Positions 26,383 through 33,885 of a DNA stretch of 64,000 nt are shown here, piece by piece (within the stretch, counting starts at the first letter, position 1; each line of letters opens with the position of its first letter). The stretch comes from JAGVSR01 sp964589785 (lineage in GTDB: Bacteria; Pseudomonadota; Alphaproteobacteria; Rhizobiales; Hyphomicrobiaceae): contig CAZPUQ010000006.1 of NCBI GenBank assembly GCA_964589785.1, positions 62,001 to 126,000 of the forward strand, given 5' to 3'. The notes under the pieces were generated by a model, which saw only the letters and a list, made by a program, of their open reading frames with translations, had not been told where the DNA came from and made no database searches. The position numbers and the translations under genes are program-made.

Positions 26383-27009
26383 GTGGACTCGGAAACCGGA
26401 CTGAGCCTCGGCATGACCTTCACGGCGTTCATGGTCATGCTCGGGCCGATGAAGCTCGTCGGCCCGTTCGCTGCGCTGACATCGCAGATGGACGAGGCCG
26501 CGGCGCGCAAGATCGCGCTGAAGGCGATCGGGGTGGCCTGCCTGGCGGGACTGGTGGCCGCCGTGCTGGGGCAGAAACTGCTCGCGGCTTGGGGAATATC
26601 CAATTCGGCGCTGCATTTCGCCGGCGGCATCGTCTTGCTGCTCGTTGCCCTGCATAAGGTGCTTTCCGTCTACGACACAACGGCGGTTGCGCCGAAGGCC
26701 GCCGCCGTGCATCCAAACCTGGCGTTCTCGCCGCTAGCCTTTCCGACCATTCTCACGCCCTACGGGCTCGGCGTCTTCATGCTGCTTCTGGCGATGACGA
26801 GCGATGCCCAACGCGAAATCCAGATTTGCGCTCTGTTTCTTGCGGTGATGGTGCTGAACCTCGCCGTGATGTGGTTTGCCCGGCCGATCATACAGCGGGG
26901 CGGAGGGGCACTGGCGCTGCTGGATGCCGTGCTCGGAATCCTTCAAGTTGCTCTTGCGATTCAGATGATTTTGACGGAGCTTCGCGTAATCGGAGCATTA
27001 CCAGCCTAA
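26383..27009 (+). CDS. MarC family integral membrane protein
   Basis: The 208-residue product has six membrane segments with the MarC start FTAFMVMLGPMKLVGPFAALTSQ and the second repeat FSPLAFPTILTPYGLGVFMLLLAM. The internal repeat is typical of the family. MarC proteins were once linked to multiple antibiotic resistance, but their function is not established. I chose GTG 26383, 14 bases after the CoA-transferase stop with GGGGCGG before it; ATG 26413 would trim ten residues. It is probably co-transcribed with the CoA-transferase. Confidence 0.85.
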   Translation: MDSETGLSLGMTFTAFMVMLGPMKLVGPFAALTSQMDEAAARKIALKAIGVACLAGLVAAVLGQKLLAAWGISNSALHFAGGIVLLLVALHKVLSVYDTTAVAPKAAAVHPNLAFSPLAFPTILTPYGLGVFMLLLAMTSDAQREIQICALFLAVMVLNLAVMWFARPIIQRGGGALALLDAVLGILQVALAIQMILTELRVIGALPA

Positions 27010-27122
27010 TAGTGCCCGGCACCTGGAAATGATCGTCAGTGTGCAGTCATGCCGGCCGAAGACCAGTCGATTCATAGCGCGTCCGAGCGGCCGAATTGCC
27101 GAGCTGAACAAGGGAGAATGTC

Positions 27123-27407
27123 ATGCTGTCGTTTGACCAATTCGCCGTCTGGATCGTTGTCGGTCTCATCGGTGGCAGTCTCGCCGCCTCTCTGATCACG
27201 TGGGACAGGGAAGGTCTGGGCCTCTGGCGAAATCTCGGCCTCGGTCTCGCCGGCGCCCTCATCGGCGGGCTCCTCGTCCGCCTCCTCGACCTTTTTCCCG
27301 AGCTCGACAAGTACTCGGTCTCGCTGCGCGACATTGTCGCCGCGGTAATCGGAGCGCTGATCCTGTTGACGGTGCTCTGGTTCTGGAAGCGACCGGCCAC
27401 GCCCTGA
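27123..27407 (+). CDS. GlsB/YeaQ/YmgE (transglycosylase-associated) membrane protein
   Basis: The 94-residue product has three hydrophobic segments (about 8-25, 37-55, 68-88) with glycine-rich motifs WIVVGLIGGSLAASLI and NLGLGLAGALIGGLLVRLL, as in the small stress-associated GlsB/YeaQ/YmgE family. A GGGAG site lies upstream of ATG. It is a possible envelope stress protein; its function is not known. Confidence 0.8.
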   Translation: MLSFDQFAVWIVVGLIGGSLAASLITWDREGLGLWRNLGLGLAGALIGGLLVRLLDLFPELDKYSVSLRDIVAAVIGALILLTVLWFWKRPATP

Positions 27408-27500
27408 AACAGGCAGGGAAGCTGAAGGCGCAGCACGCGGAGCGATCTCTTCGGGGTGGGACCCTCGCCGACCACGCCGGAAGCAAATATCGAAGAGTTA

Positions 27501-27540
27501 CAAAAAAGCCCTGAGCTTTGCCGGCCGCAAAGCTCAGGGC
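27501..27540 (-). terminator. Rho-independent terminator of the small lipoprotein gene
   Basis: A perfect 14-base stem (27508-27521 with 27527-27540) and loop CGGCC are followed on the minus strand by TTTTTTG. It lies 46 bases after the stop of the minus-strand lipoprotein gene, showing that this small gene is transcribed as its own unit. Confidence 0.85.
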
Positions 27541-27586
27541 CCCAGGATCGCTGTAGAGGTCGCAGATTTCTTCGCGACGCGTCCGC

Positions 27587-27715
27587 TTACTTGGCCGCCT
27601 GCTCGATGGCCGGTGCGGCACCGAGCTTCATGGGCTCAGGCACGGCCTCCTCGCGGCGGCAAGCACCCAACGCAACAGCCGCGACCACCAAGGTCAAAGT
27701 GATAATCGATTTCAT
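27587..27715 (-). CDS. Small lipoprotein (42 residues)
   Basis: The gene starts at ATG 27715 and stops at TAA 27587-27589. The product begins MKSIITLTLVVAAVALGAC: two-residue basic start, hydrophobic core and lipobox LGAC, followed by RREEAVPEP and ending in EQAAK. An AAGGGG Shine-Dalgarno lies upstream and a strong terminator follows, which together make a real gene likely. After processing only about 24 residues would remain on the lipid-anchored Cys. It resembles entericidin-type peptides in size but not clearly in sequence. Its function is unknown. Confidence 0.75.
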   Translation of the reverse strand: MKSIITLTLVVAAVALGACRREEAVPEPMKLGAAPAIEQAAK

Positions 27716-28495
27716 GGTCATCCCCTTTTTGGAATCGATTCTGACGACAGGAATTTAATACGGGCGCGCCGGCCTGCCCACAATTCAAAGGCAGACTAGG
27801 TCAAATAATGACCGTACGGTGCGGGTAAGACACAGCGACGCAGTACAATGACGATTGGAACGAAATGCGCCTCAGTATGTCGTGGACTGGTGGAGCCGGT
27901 GAAGTCATGGAACCAACAGCGCCAAAATCAACGCAAATCGAAGACAGTTCGACAGCGGAATGGAGTGCCTCGGACATTTGCGTGAAATTAAGTGCAACGG
28001 CTTGATGCAACCGGCTTTCTTTTCGCTCGCTGTCTCGCCTCGCGTCGTGAAAGGAGAATGTTGTCGGAAGATAGTTATGAAGCATCACTCCAATTTGCTC
28101 TGAGCCGTGTCGGCAATGTTGCTATTTTTGCATCCGCGACATTTGGGCGAGCTTGATGAGAATCAAATGCGTCTTGCCGGTGCTGAGATACGTAAAGCCT
28201 ACGCGAACGCATTCTCTGTCCCCCCAATGAATGCGTCGCTGGGACGGTCCCCACCCTGAACCGTCCAGAAAAGCCCCCGGAGCCCCCTCGCTTCCGGGGG
28301 CATTATTTTTTGCGCCATCCGGCATTGGCTGCCGTCTCCGACCGGCGACGGAGGATGGAGGAGCGCACGCAATTGCAAAATCGCGACAGTGACACGCGGC
28401 GGCGAGCGAAGAACATCGGTGCCTTGTCAATTTTCGAAGGCGCTTGTGTGCGACCTGTTTTATGGTGCTGACCTGAGCGTTCCGGGGAGGCATAA
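27716..28495. other. 780-base region without a confident gene
   Basis: The codon pattern and base composition differ from the GC-rich neighbours. Several short overlapping plus-strand frames occur: one of 47 codons (28116-28259) ends just before the terminator at 28273-28311, and another begins after AAAGGAGA near 28055. None has a recognisable product or a well-spaced start. The terminator shows that some plus-strand RNA ends here; it could be a small RNA or a decayed gene. Confidence 0.4.
28273..28311 (+). terminator. Rho-independent terminator with no assigned gene
   Basis: GCCCCCGGA (28273-28281) pairs with TCCGGGGGC (28293-28301), followed by ATTATTTTTT. This is a strong plus-strand terminator, but no confident gene precedes it. 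Confidence 0.8.
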
Positions 28496-29371
28496 GTGGC
28501 GTCACAACATCGTTTTTCTGCACTCTGCATGGCTTTGCTTCTGCTGCTTGTCGGCACCGCGCCGTCGTCCTTCGCTCAGAGCGAACCCGCTCCTGCGGGC
28601 CAGGCGACCTTCAAGGGGATCGTGGCGCCCGCGCGGTCCTACGACATCGCGCCGCCGTTCGATGGGCAAATCATCAAGATTCATTTTGTGCCCGGCGAGG
28701 GTGTCGAGAAAGGCGCCCTGCTGTTCACCATGGACACCACGAAGGAAGAGCTCGAGCTCGAGCGGGACAAGGCCATTCTTGCCAAGGCAGAGGCTGAGCT
28801 CCGGATTTCCGAGGTGCTTCTCAAGAACAGCTCGGAACTGCGCAAGAAGGACGTGGTCTCCGAGCGGCAGTATCTGGAGGCAGAGGCCAAACGCGATATC
28901 GCCGCCGCCATTGTCGAGCAGGCTCGTGTGCAGGTTAAGGGCGATGAAATCAAGATCAAGGAGATGAAGCTCTATGCCCCTTTCGCGGGGATCATGAGCC
29001 GGCCCACCGTCGCCGAGGGCGCCCACCTGATGCGGGAAGCGCGCGCCAATACCGGGATGGCGACCATTACCGAGCTCAACCCCATCCAGGTCAAGGCGTC
29101 GGTTCCCTACGAGGTCTATGTCGAGCACCTCAAGCTTCTAAAGCTCTACAAGGACTCCTTCGATCGGTCGGAAGCGTTGCGGCGGATCGAGGTTCTTCTG
29201 ACGCTGCCGAACGGCGAGACGTATCCGCAGATCGGAAAGATCGTGGGTGGGGGCTACGAGTTCGACCCCCAGACCCAGGTCATGGAGGTGATGGTCGAGT
29301 TTCCAAATCCCGCACTGCTGTTGCGGCCGGGCCTCGCCGTTACGCTGGAAGGTCGCCTGAAACCGAATTGA
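28496..29371 (+). CDS. Periplasmic adaptor (membrane fusion) protein, orphan copy 2
   Basis: The 291-residue product has a signal peptide (LCMALLLLLVGTAPSSFAQ), lipoyl-like halves (YDIAPPFDGQIIKIHFVPGEGVEKGALL and KLYAPFAGIMSRPTVAEGAHL), a hairpin (about 85-150) and a beta-barrel region ending EFPNPALLLRPGLAVTLEGR. GTG 28496 follows GGGGAGG by five bases. It is paralogous to the adaptor at 23909 (shared PNGE-YP--G-IV-GG-EFD and EFPNP--LLRPGL blocks). Again no pump gene is next to it; an amidohydrolase follows. Confidence 0.85.
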   Translation: MASQHRFSALCMALLLLLVGTAPSSFAQSEPAPAGQATFKGIVAPARSYDIAPPFDGQIIKIHFVPGEGVEKGALLFTMDTTKEELELERDKAILAKAEAELRISEVLLKNSSELRKKDVVSERQYLEAEAKRDIAAAIVEQARVQVKGDEIKIKEMKLYAPFAGIMSRPTVAEGAHLMREARANTGMATITELNPIQVKASVPYEVYVEHLKLLKLYKDSFDRSEALRRIEVLLTLPNGETYPQIGKIVGGGYEFDPQTQVMEVMVEFPNPALLLRPGLAVTLEGRLKPN

Positions 29372-29531
29372 AACACCACATTCGCTGCCCTCGCGGCTTA
29401 GAGAGAGCTTCGGTCCGTGGGCAACTTCCGCATGCGCAGAGCCCGCGACCTCGAGTTTGGGTCGCGCGGCGGGCGCGGGACCGATTGAAGAGCCTCGGTC
29501 CGATCGTCGAACTTGCCTTGGAGGACAAGAT

Positions 29532-30884
29532 ATGCAGCAGAAGCTGGCGGCAATCGCACTTTCCGTCTTTTCCGCGGCGGCAATCGCGCCGGCATTCGCG
29601 GATCCTGCGGCCCAGGCGGTTCTCTTCCAGAACGTTCTGATCTTCGATGGAACGGGCGCCTCGCTCTCGGCGCCGACCAATGTGCTCGTGCGCGGCAATA
29701 AGATCGAGCGCATCTCGGTCGAGCCGATCCCGGCCGACCGCAGCGCCAACACAACCATCGTCGACGGCAACGGCCGCACCTTGATGCCGGGCCTTATCGA
29801 CATGCACACACACCTTTCGTTCTGGACGCTCCCGCTTGCCTTCATGGGAACGGCCGATCCGGGTTACATGCAAATCCGCCAGGCGAACGCTGCAAAGGAA
29901 TTCCTGATGGCCGGCTTCACGTCGGCACGCGACGTCAGCGGTCCTGTATTCGGCATGAAGCGCGCCATCGACGAAGGGCAGATGCCCGGGCCACGCATTT
30001 GGCCGTCGGGTCCGATGATTTCCCAAACATCGGGTCATTCGGACAACAGGACTTTGGCGGAGCTGCCCTCCAGTATCCATCGCCAGGTGCATCCGTCCGT
30101 CCGCTTTGGATACGTGGCCGTCGCTGACGGCGCGACGGAAGTCCACAAGATCGTCCGCGAAACGCTGATGCACGGCGCCAGCCAGATCAAGCTAGCCGTC
30201 GGCGGCGGCGTCAGCTCCAATTTCGATCCCATCGATGTCACCGAGTACACCAAAGCCGAAGTGGAGGCTGCGGTTGCCGACGCGGAGAACTGGGGCACCT
30301 ACGTGACCGTCCACGGATATACGCCGCGTGCGATCCGGCTGGCGGTGGATGCGGGCGTGAAATGCATCGAGCATGGCCAGCTCCTCGACGAGCCGAGCAT
30401 CAAGCTCCTCGCCGAGCGCGGGATATGGCTGAGCATCCAGCCGTTTCTGCTCGATGACGACGCCATACCGACCACGCCGGGCTCGGAGAACGAGCGCAAA
30501 TACAAGCAGGTGACGGAGGGCACAGACCGCGCCTACAGGCTCGCCAAGAAATACGCCGTGAAGACAGCTTTCGGCACCGACATTCAGTTCAATCCCAAGG
30601 GCGCCGAGCGGCAGGCGTTCTATTTGCCGAAACTCGTGAAGTGGTACTCGCCCGCCGAAGTGCTGAAAATGGCCACCGCCGACAACGCCGAGCTGATCGC
30701 GCTATCGGGTCCGCGCAATCCCTACCCGGGTAAGCTCGGGGTCGTGGAGGAGGGCGCGCTCGCCGATCTCCTCCTTGTGGACGGCGATCCGCTCGCCAAC
30801 ATCAAGCTGCTCGAAGATCCCGGCAAAAACCTCGTTGTGATCATGAAGGACGGGAAGATTTATAAGAATACCGCTCCGCAGTAG
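29532..30884 (+). CDS. Exported metal-dependent amidohydrolase (imidazolonepropionase/prolidase-like)
   Basis: The 450-residue product has a signal peptide (LAAIALSVFSAAAIAPAFA) and the amidohydrolase TIM barrel. Metal-site motifs are GLIDMHTHL, ASQIKLAVGGGVSS (candidate carbamylated Lys), VTVHGYT, KCIEHGQLL and TAFGTDIQF, followed by the C-terminal LGVVEEGALADLLLVDGDPL. This subgroup includes Xaa-Pro dipeptidases and imidazolonepropionase-like enzymes; the substrate is unknown. GGAGGAC before ATG 29532 decides the start. It follows the adaptor gene by 160 bases. Confidence 0.88.
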   Translation: MQQKLAAIALSVFSAAAIAPAFADPAAQAVLFQNVLIFDGTGASLSAPTNVLVRGNKIERISVEPIPADRSANTTIVDGNGRTLMPGLIDMHTHLSFWTLPLAFMGTADPGYMQIRQANAAKEFLMAGFTSARDVSGPVFGMKRAIDEGQMPGPRIWPSGPMISQTSGHSDNRTLAELPSSIHRQVHPSVRFGYVAVADGATEVHKIVRETLMHGASQIKLAVGGGVSSNFDPIDVTEYTKAEVEAAVADAENWGTYVTVHGYTPRAIRLAVDAGVKCIEHGQLLDEPSIKLLAERGIWLSIQPFLLDDDAIPTTPGSENERKYKQVTEGTDRAYRLAKKYAVKTAFGTDIQFNPKGAERQAFYLPKLVKWYSPAEVLKMATADNAELIALSGPRNPYPGKLGVVEEGALADLLLVDGDPLANIKLLEDPGKNLVVIMKDGKIYKNTAPQ

Positions 30885-30926
30885 CTGTCGACAACCGCGC
30901 GAGGGAGCGACGCCGCCGCGGCGTGT

Positions 30927-31099
30927 AAGCACGTCCACGGCAGCGCGCGAGCGGGCGACTCTCGGCGGCCGAAATGCAGCTTGGTTTCGGATGTCAGTTC
31001 GTTTCAATCCACGCCCCCGTGTGAGCGGGCGACCTCGGCCCGGCTCTCGCGCACGACCTCGATGGCGTTTCAATGCACGCCCGCGTGCGAGCAGGCGAC
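30927..31099. CRISPR. Relic CRISPR array, type I-C-like repeats, no cas genes
   Basis: Two 33-base repeats (31001-31033, 31067-31099) match at 29 of 33 positions and are separated by a 33-base unique spacer (31034-31066). Both begin GTTTCAAT and end GGCGAC, the usual ends of type I-C repeats. A third, decayed copy (30927-30959) agrees at 21 of 33 positions with a 41-base gap. No cas gene is present in the window. The divergence of neighbouring repeats suggests a dead remnant. It fills most of the 304-base gap between the amidohydrolase and the hydrolase. Confidence 0.7.
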
Positions 31100-31188
31100 C
31101 TATCCGCTCAGACGGAAACATCCTATCTTCCGTTGCAGAACGAGGTCGCGTCCACCGCACGCACGACAAGGCATCGGAGAGATCGACA

Positions 31189-32160
31189 ATGAGCAGAATG
31201 CCCAAGGAAAGGCTGGAAAAAGCCTTGGAGCAGCTCCGGACCATTTCGGAGGAGGATCATGCGAAGGTCAAGGGCATGGCCAACATCGTGAGGCCGCTTC
31301 GCAGCTTCCTGTTCAAGACACCGGACGATTACGGGATGACCGGATGGAGCGACCTCACCATTCCGTCAAACGACGGCACCTCGCTCGAGGCCTGGTACAT
31401 CCCCGCCAACGGCGGAGAGAGCAACAAGCTGATCATCTTCAACCATGCCCTGCCGATGTGCCGCGCGGGCTTTCCCGGGCACTTTGGCGAGCCGTGGAGC
31501 GGATACGACGGCGTCGAGATCGACTTCGTCATTCAGTACAAGCATCTGACCGATGCCGGCTACAACGTTCTGACCTACGACATCCGCAACCATGGCAACA
31601 GCGGCGCCGCGAACAACGGCCTCTCCGGCATCGGTCAGTGGGAATGGCGCGACTGCGTTGGCGTGAAGACGTATGTCGACAATCATCCGACGCTCTCCAA
31701 AATGACCGTCGGTCTTTACAGTCAATGTATGGGCGGCAACTCGCAGTACCATGCGATCCACCGTCGGCCGGATTTGTTCGAAAACGTGCGCTGCATGGTC
31801 AGCCCCATGGTGGGTTCAATGGCGGCGATCTACGACGCGTTCTCCGATCTGCAGGGCGTGCGCCAGTACCAGGAGCTGATCGATTTGGAGCTGCTCAAGA
31901 TGGGCGGGTTCGTGGCCGCCGAGATGACGCCGCACCTGTGGGCGCCAAGCGTGAGGATGCCCGTACTCATGGTGCAGGTGCTCCAGGACGCCTGGACGCG
32001 CAATCCCGAGGACGCGCAGAAGACCTTCGATCTGCTCGGCAGCAAAGAGAAGGAGCTCTTTTGGATCGAAGGAACGACGCGACGCTTCAAGGATGGCTAC
32101 AACCATTTTGGGAGATATCCCGAGAACGTTCTCGGCTTCCTCAGCAGATATATGAACTGA
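31189..32160 (+). CDS. Alpha/beta hydrolase with cysteine nucleophile
   Basis: The 323-residue product has an alpha/beta-hydrolase core: strand LIIFNHALPMCRAG, strand YNVLTYDIRNHGNSG, nucleophile elbow LYSQCMGGNS with Cys180 in the nucleophile place, a likely acid at Asp267 (VLQDAWT) and His306 (GYNHFGRYP). Cys nucleophiles are known in dienelactone hydrolases, where the consensus is GxCxG. There is no signal peptide. GGAGAG precedes ATG 31189; the frame extends upstream only by reading through the CRISPR repeats. The substrate is unknown. Confidence 0.8.
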   Translation: MSRMPKERLEKALEQLRTISEEDHAKVKGMANIVRPLRSFLFKTPDDYGMTGWSDLTIPSNDGTSLEAWYIPANGGESNKLIIFNHALPMCRAGFPGHFGEPWSGYDGVEIDFVIQYKHLTDAGYNVLTYDIRNHGNSGAANNGLSGIGQWEWRDCVGVKTYVDNHPTLSKMTVGLYSQCMGGNSQYHAIHRRPDLFENVRCMVSPMVGSMAAIYDAFSDLQGVRQYQELIDLELLKMGGFVAAEMTPHLWAPSVRMPVLMVQVLQDAWTRNPEDAQKTFDLLGSKEKELFWIEGTTRRFKDGYNHFGRYPENVLGFLSRYMN

Positions 32161-32312
32161 GCCTGGTGCGATCGGAGTCGCCCGCGAGGGCGACTTCAAC
32201 AGATCCATGAATGGTCTGCTTATGGCCCGGCGATTGGGTCTGTCGCATATTTGCACCCATTCCACATTCGGTCCGCCCCTGCTAGCAAAGCACAACGTAA
32301 CAGGGTGGTCGC

Positions 32313-33794
32313 ATGTCGGACGGATCGCCATCGACCAGGTCGCGCGTGGTGGCCTGCTGGTGTCTCGCGTTGGGCACGCTCGTCGGCCACGATGCAGCGG
32401 CACAGGTCACTCAGGAGCCGATCGGCGGGCAGCCAGCGCCAGGAAGCGCTCGCTCGAACGTCGACTTCAACTATCAGATCAAATATCAGCGCGCGTTCGA
32501 GGCCCTGCTGTGGTCGCTGCCGTCAGTGCAGCTTCAGAGCGCACGTGCTGCGACTTTCGACGTGCTCGGCGCAAAGAACAACGACATCCTCGCCTGGTCG
32601 GGGCTGGCGACTCCGAAACTGGAGACGTGGACGGCGAACAGCTCGACTCCCTATATCGTGGCCTATGCCGACTTGAAGAAAGAGCCCGTCGTCCTGGAGA
32701 TCCCCGCCGCCGGGCCGGACGGTAGCCTGTACGGGCAGGTGGTCGATGCCTGGCAGTTCACGATCGCCGACGTCGGTCCTTCCGGCGTCGATGGCGGCAA
32801 GGGCGGCAAACTTCTGTTCACCGGTCCGGATTTCGAAGGCACGGTGCCGACGGGCTACATTCAGGTCAAGTCGCCCAACTACCGGATCGCCTTCGCCTTC
32901 CGTTCGGTGCGGGCGGCCGGAAAGACGGAGCAGGATGCCTACGACTATTCAAAGCGCCTGAGGATGTACGCTCTGTCGCAGGCGGAGAATCCGCCGGCGC
33001 AGACGTTCATCGATCCCATCGACCGGCGTTATCCGACGCTTCTCCCCTACGACGAAGGCTATTTCAAGCTGCTGTACGACACCGTCACCTACGAGCCGGC
33101 AAGGCCGCAGGACGGCCACATCATGGGGCTGCTTGCCTCCCTCGGAATAGAGCGCGGGAAGCCTTACGATCCGGATGACGTCGCGCGTCGTGCCATGCGG
33201 CAGGCGGGTGTTGACGTTTGGCACCATTTGCAGGAGCGCTTCGACCACCTGCCGCGCGATTCCTACTTCTGGCCGGATCGCCAGTACGTGCCGCTGCTCT
33301 TGCCAGACCGGGACCGCGGCTTCAGCTACCAATATCCCGACAGGATCGACGTCGACGGGCGGGCGCTGGCCTTCTTCTGGTGCACGATGGTGCCGGCGCA
33401 GGTCTCGGACCGGCCGGCGGTCTACTATCTCATGGCGATGGCGGACAACGAGGGCCGTCCGTTGGAAGCGGGCCGGAATTACAAGGTGACTGTGCCCGCC
33501 CAAGTGCCAGTAAAGCAGTTCTGGTCGCTGACGATCTACGATCGCGCGACCATGGCGTTCATCTATACGCAGTCGAACCGCACGACGCTCGACTCCTACG
33601 GCCTTGAGCAGATGACGAAGAACGAGGACGGGAGCGTCACGCTCTATGTCGGCCCCTCTGCGCCCGAGGGACTCGCGTCCAACTGGATCCCGACCGGTGG
33701 CAAGCGACCGTTGCCGGCGTTCCGTTTCTACGGACCGGACGAACCCTTTTACGACAAGACATTCAAGATGCCCGACTTCGAGCGCATCGACTAA
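32313..33794 (+). CDS. Exported DUF1254/DUF1214 protein, copy 1
   Basis: The 493-residue product has a signal-like N-terminus (VVACWCLALGTLVGHDAAAQ), a DUF1254 domain (about 50-200: FEALLWSLPSVQL, TPYIVAYADLKKEPVVLEIPA, KLLFTGPDFEGTVPTGY) and a C-terminal DUF1214 domain (about 360-480: NYKVTVPAQVPVKQFWSLTIYDR, YVGPSAPEGLASNWIPT). The pair of domains is common in exported proteins of unknown function. It is convergent with a paralogue at 33886. Confidence 0.85.
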   Translation: MSDGSPSTRSRVVACWCLALGTLVGHDAAAQVTQEPIGGQPAPGSARSNVDFNYQIKYQRAFEALLWSLPSVQLQSARAATFDVLGAKNNDILAWSGLATPKLETWTANSSTPYIVAYADLKKEPVVLEIPAAGPDGSLYGQVVDAWQFTIADVGPSGVDGGKGGKLLFTGPDFEGTVPTGYIQVKSPNYRIAFAFRSVRAAGKTEQDAYDYSKRLRMYALSQAENPPAQTFIDPIDRRYPTLLPYDEGYFKLLYDTVTYEPARPQDGHIMGLLASLGIERGKPYDPDDVARRAMRQAGVDVWHHLQERFDHLPRDSYFWPDRQYVPLLLPDRDRGFSYQYPDRIDVDGRALAFFWCTMVPAQVSDRPAVYYLMAMADNEGRPLEAGRNYKVTVPAQVPVKQFWSLTIYDRATMAFIYTQSNRTTLDSYGLEQMTKNEDGSVTLYVGPSAPEGLASNWIPTGGKRPLPAFRFYGPDEPFYDKTFKMPDFERID

Positions 33795-33885
33795 TCGAAC
33801 GGGACGGAAGGCTGCATCATGAGGAGACGGCCTTGCGGAAAGCACCGTCGAAGTTGTAAGGCTGCGCGGCCTCACTCATTCCTTG

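Noticed and set aside
30879..30911. Possible fourth decayed CRISPR repeat ending at 30911
   Set aside because: Only the last few bases match, it overlaps the amidohydrolase end and the gap to the next repeat would be 15 bases.
30991..31188. N-terminal extension of the alpha/beta hydrolase
   Set aside because: The added residues (RFNPRPRVSGRP-type) are a translation of the CRISPR-like repeats, a known annotation artefact; GGAGAG supports ATG 31189.
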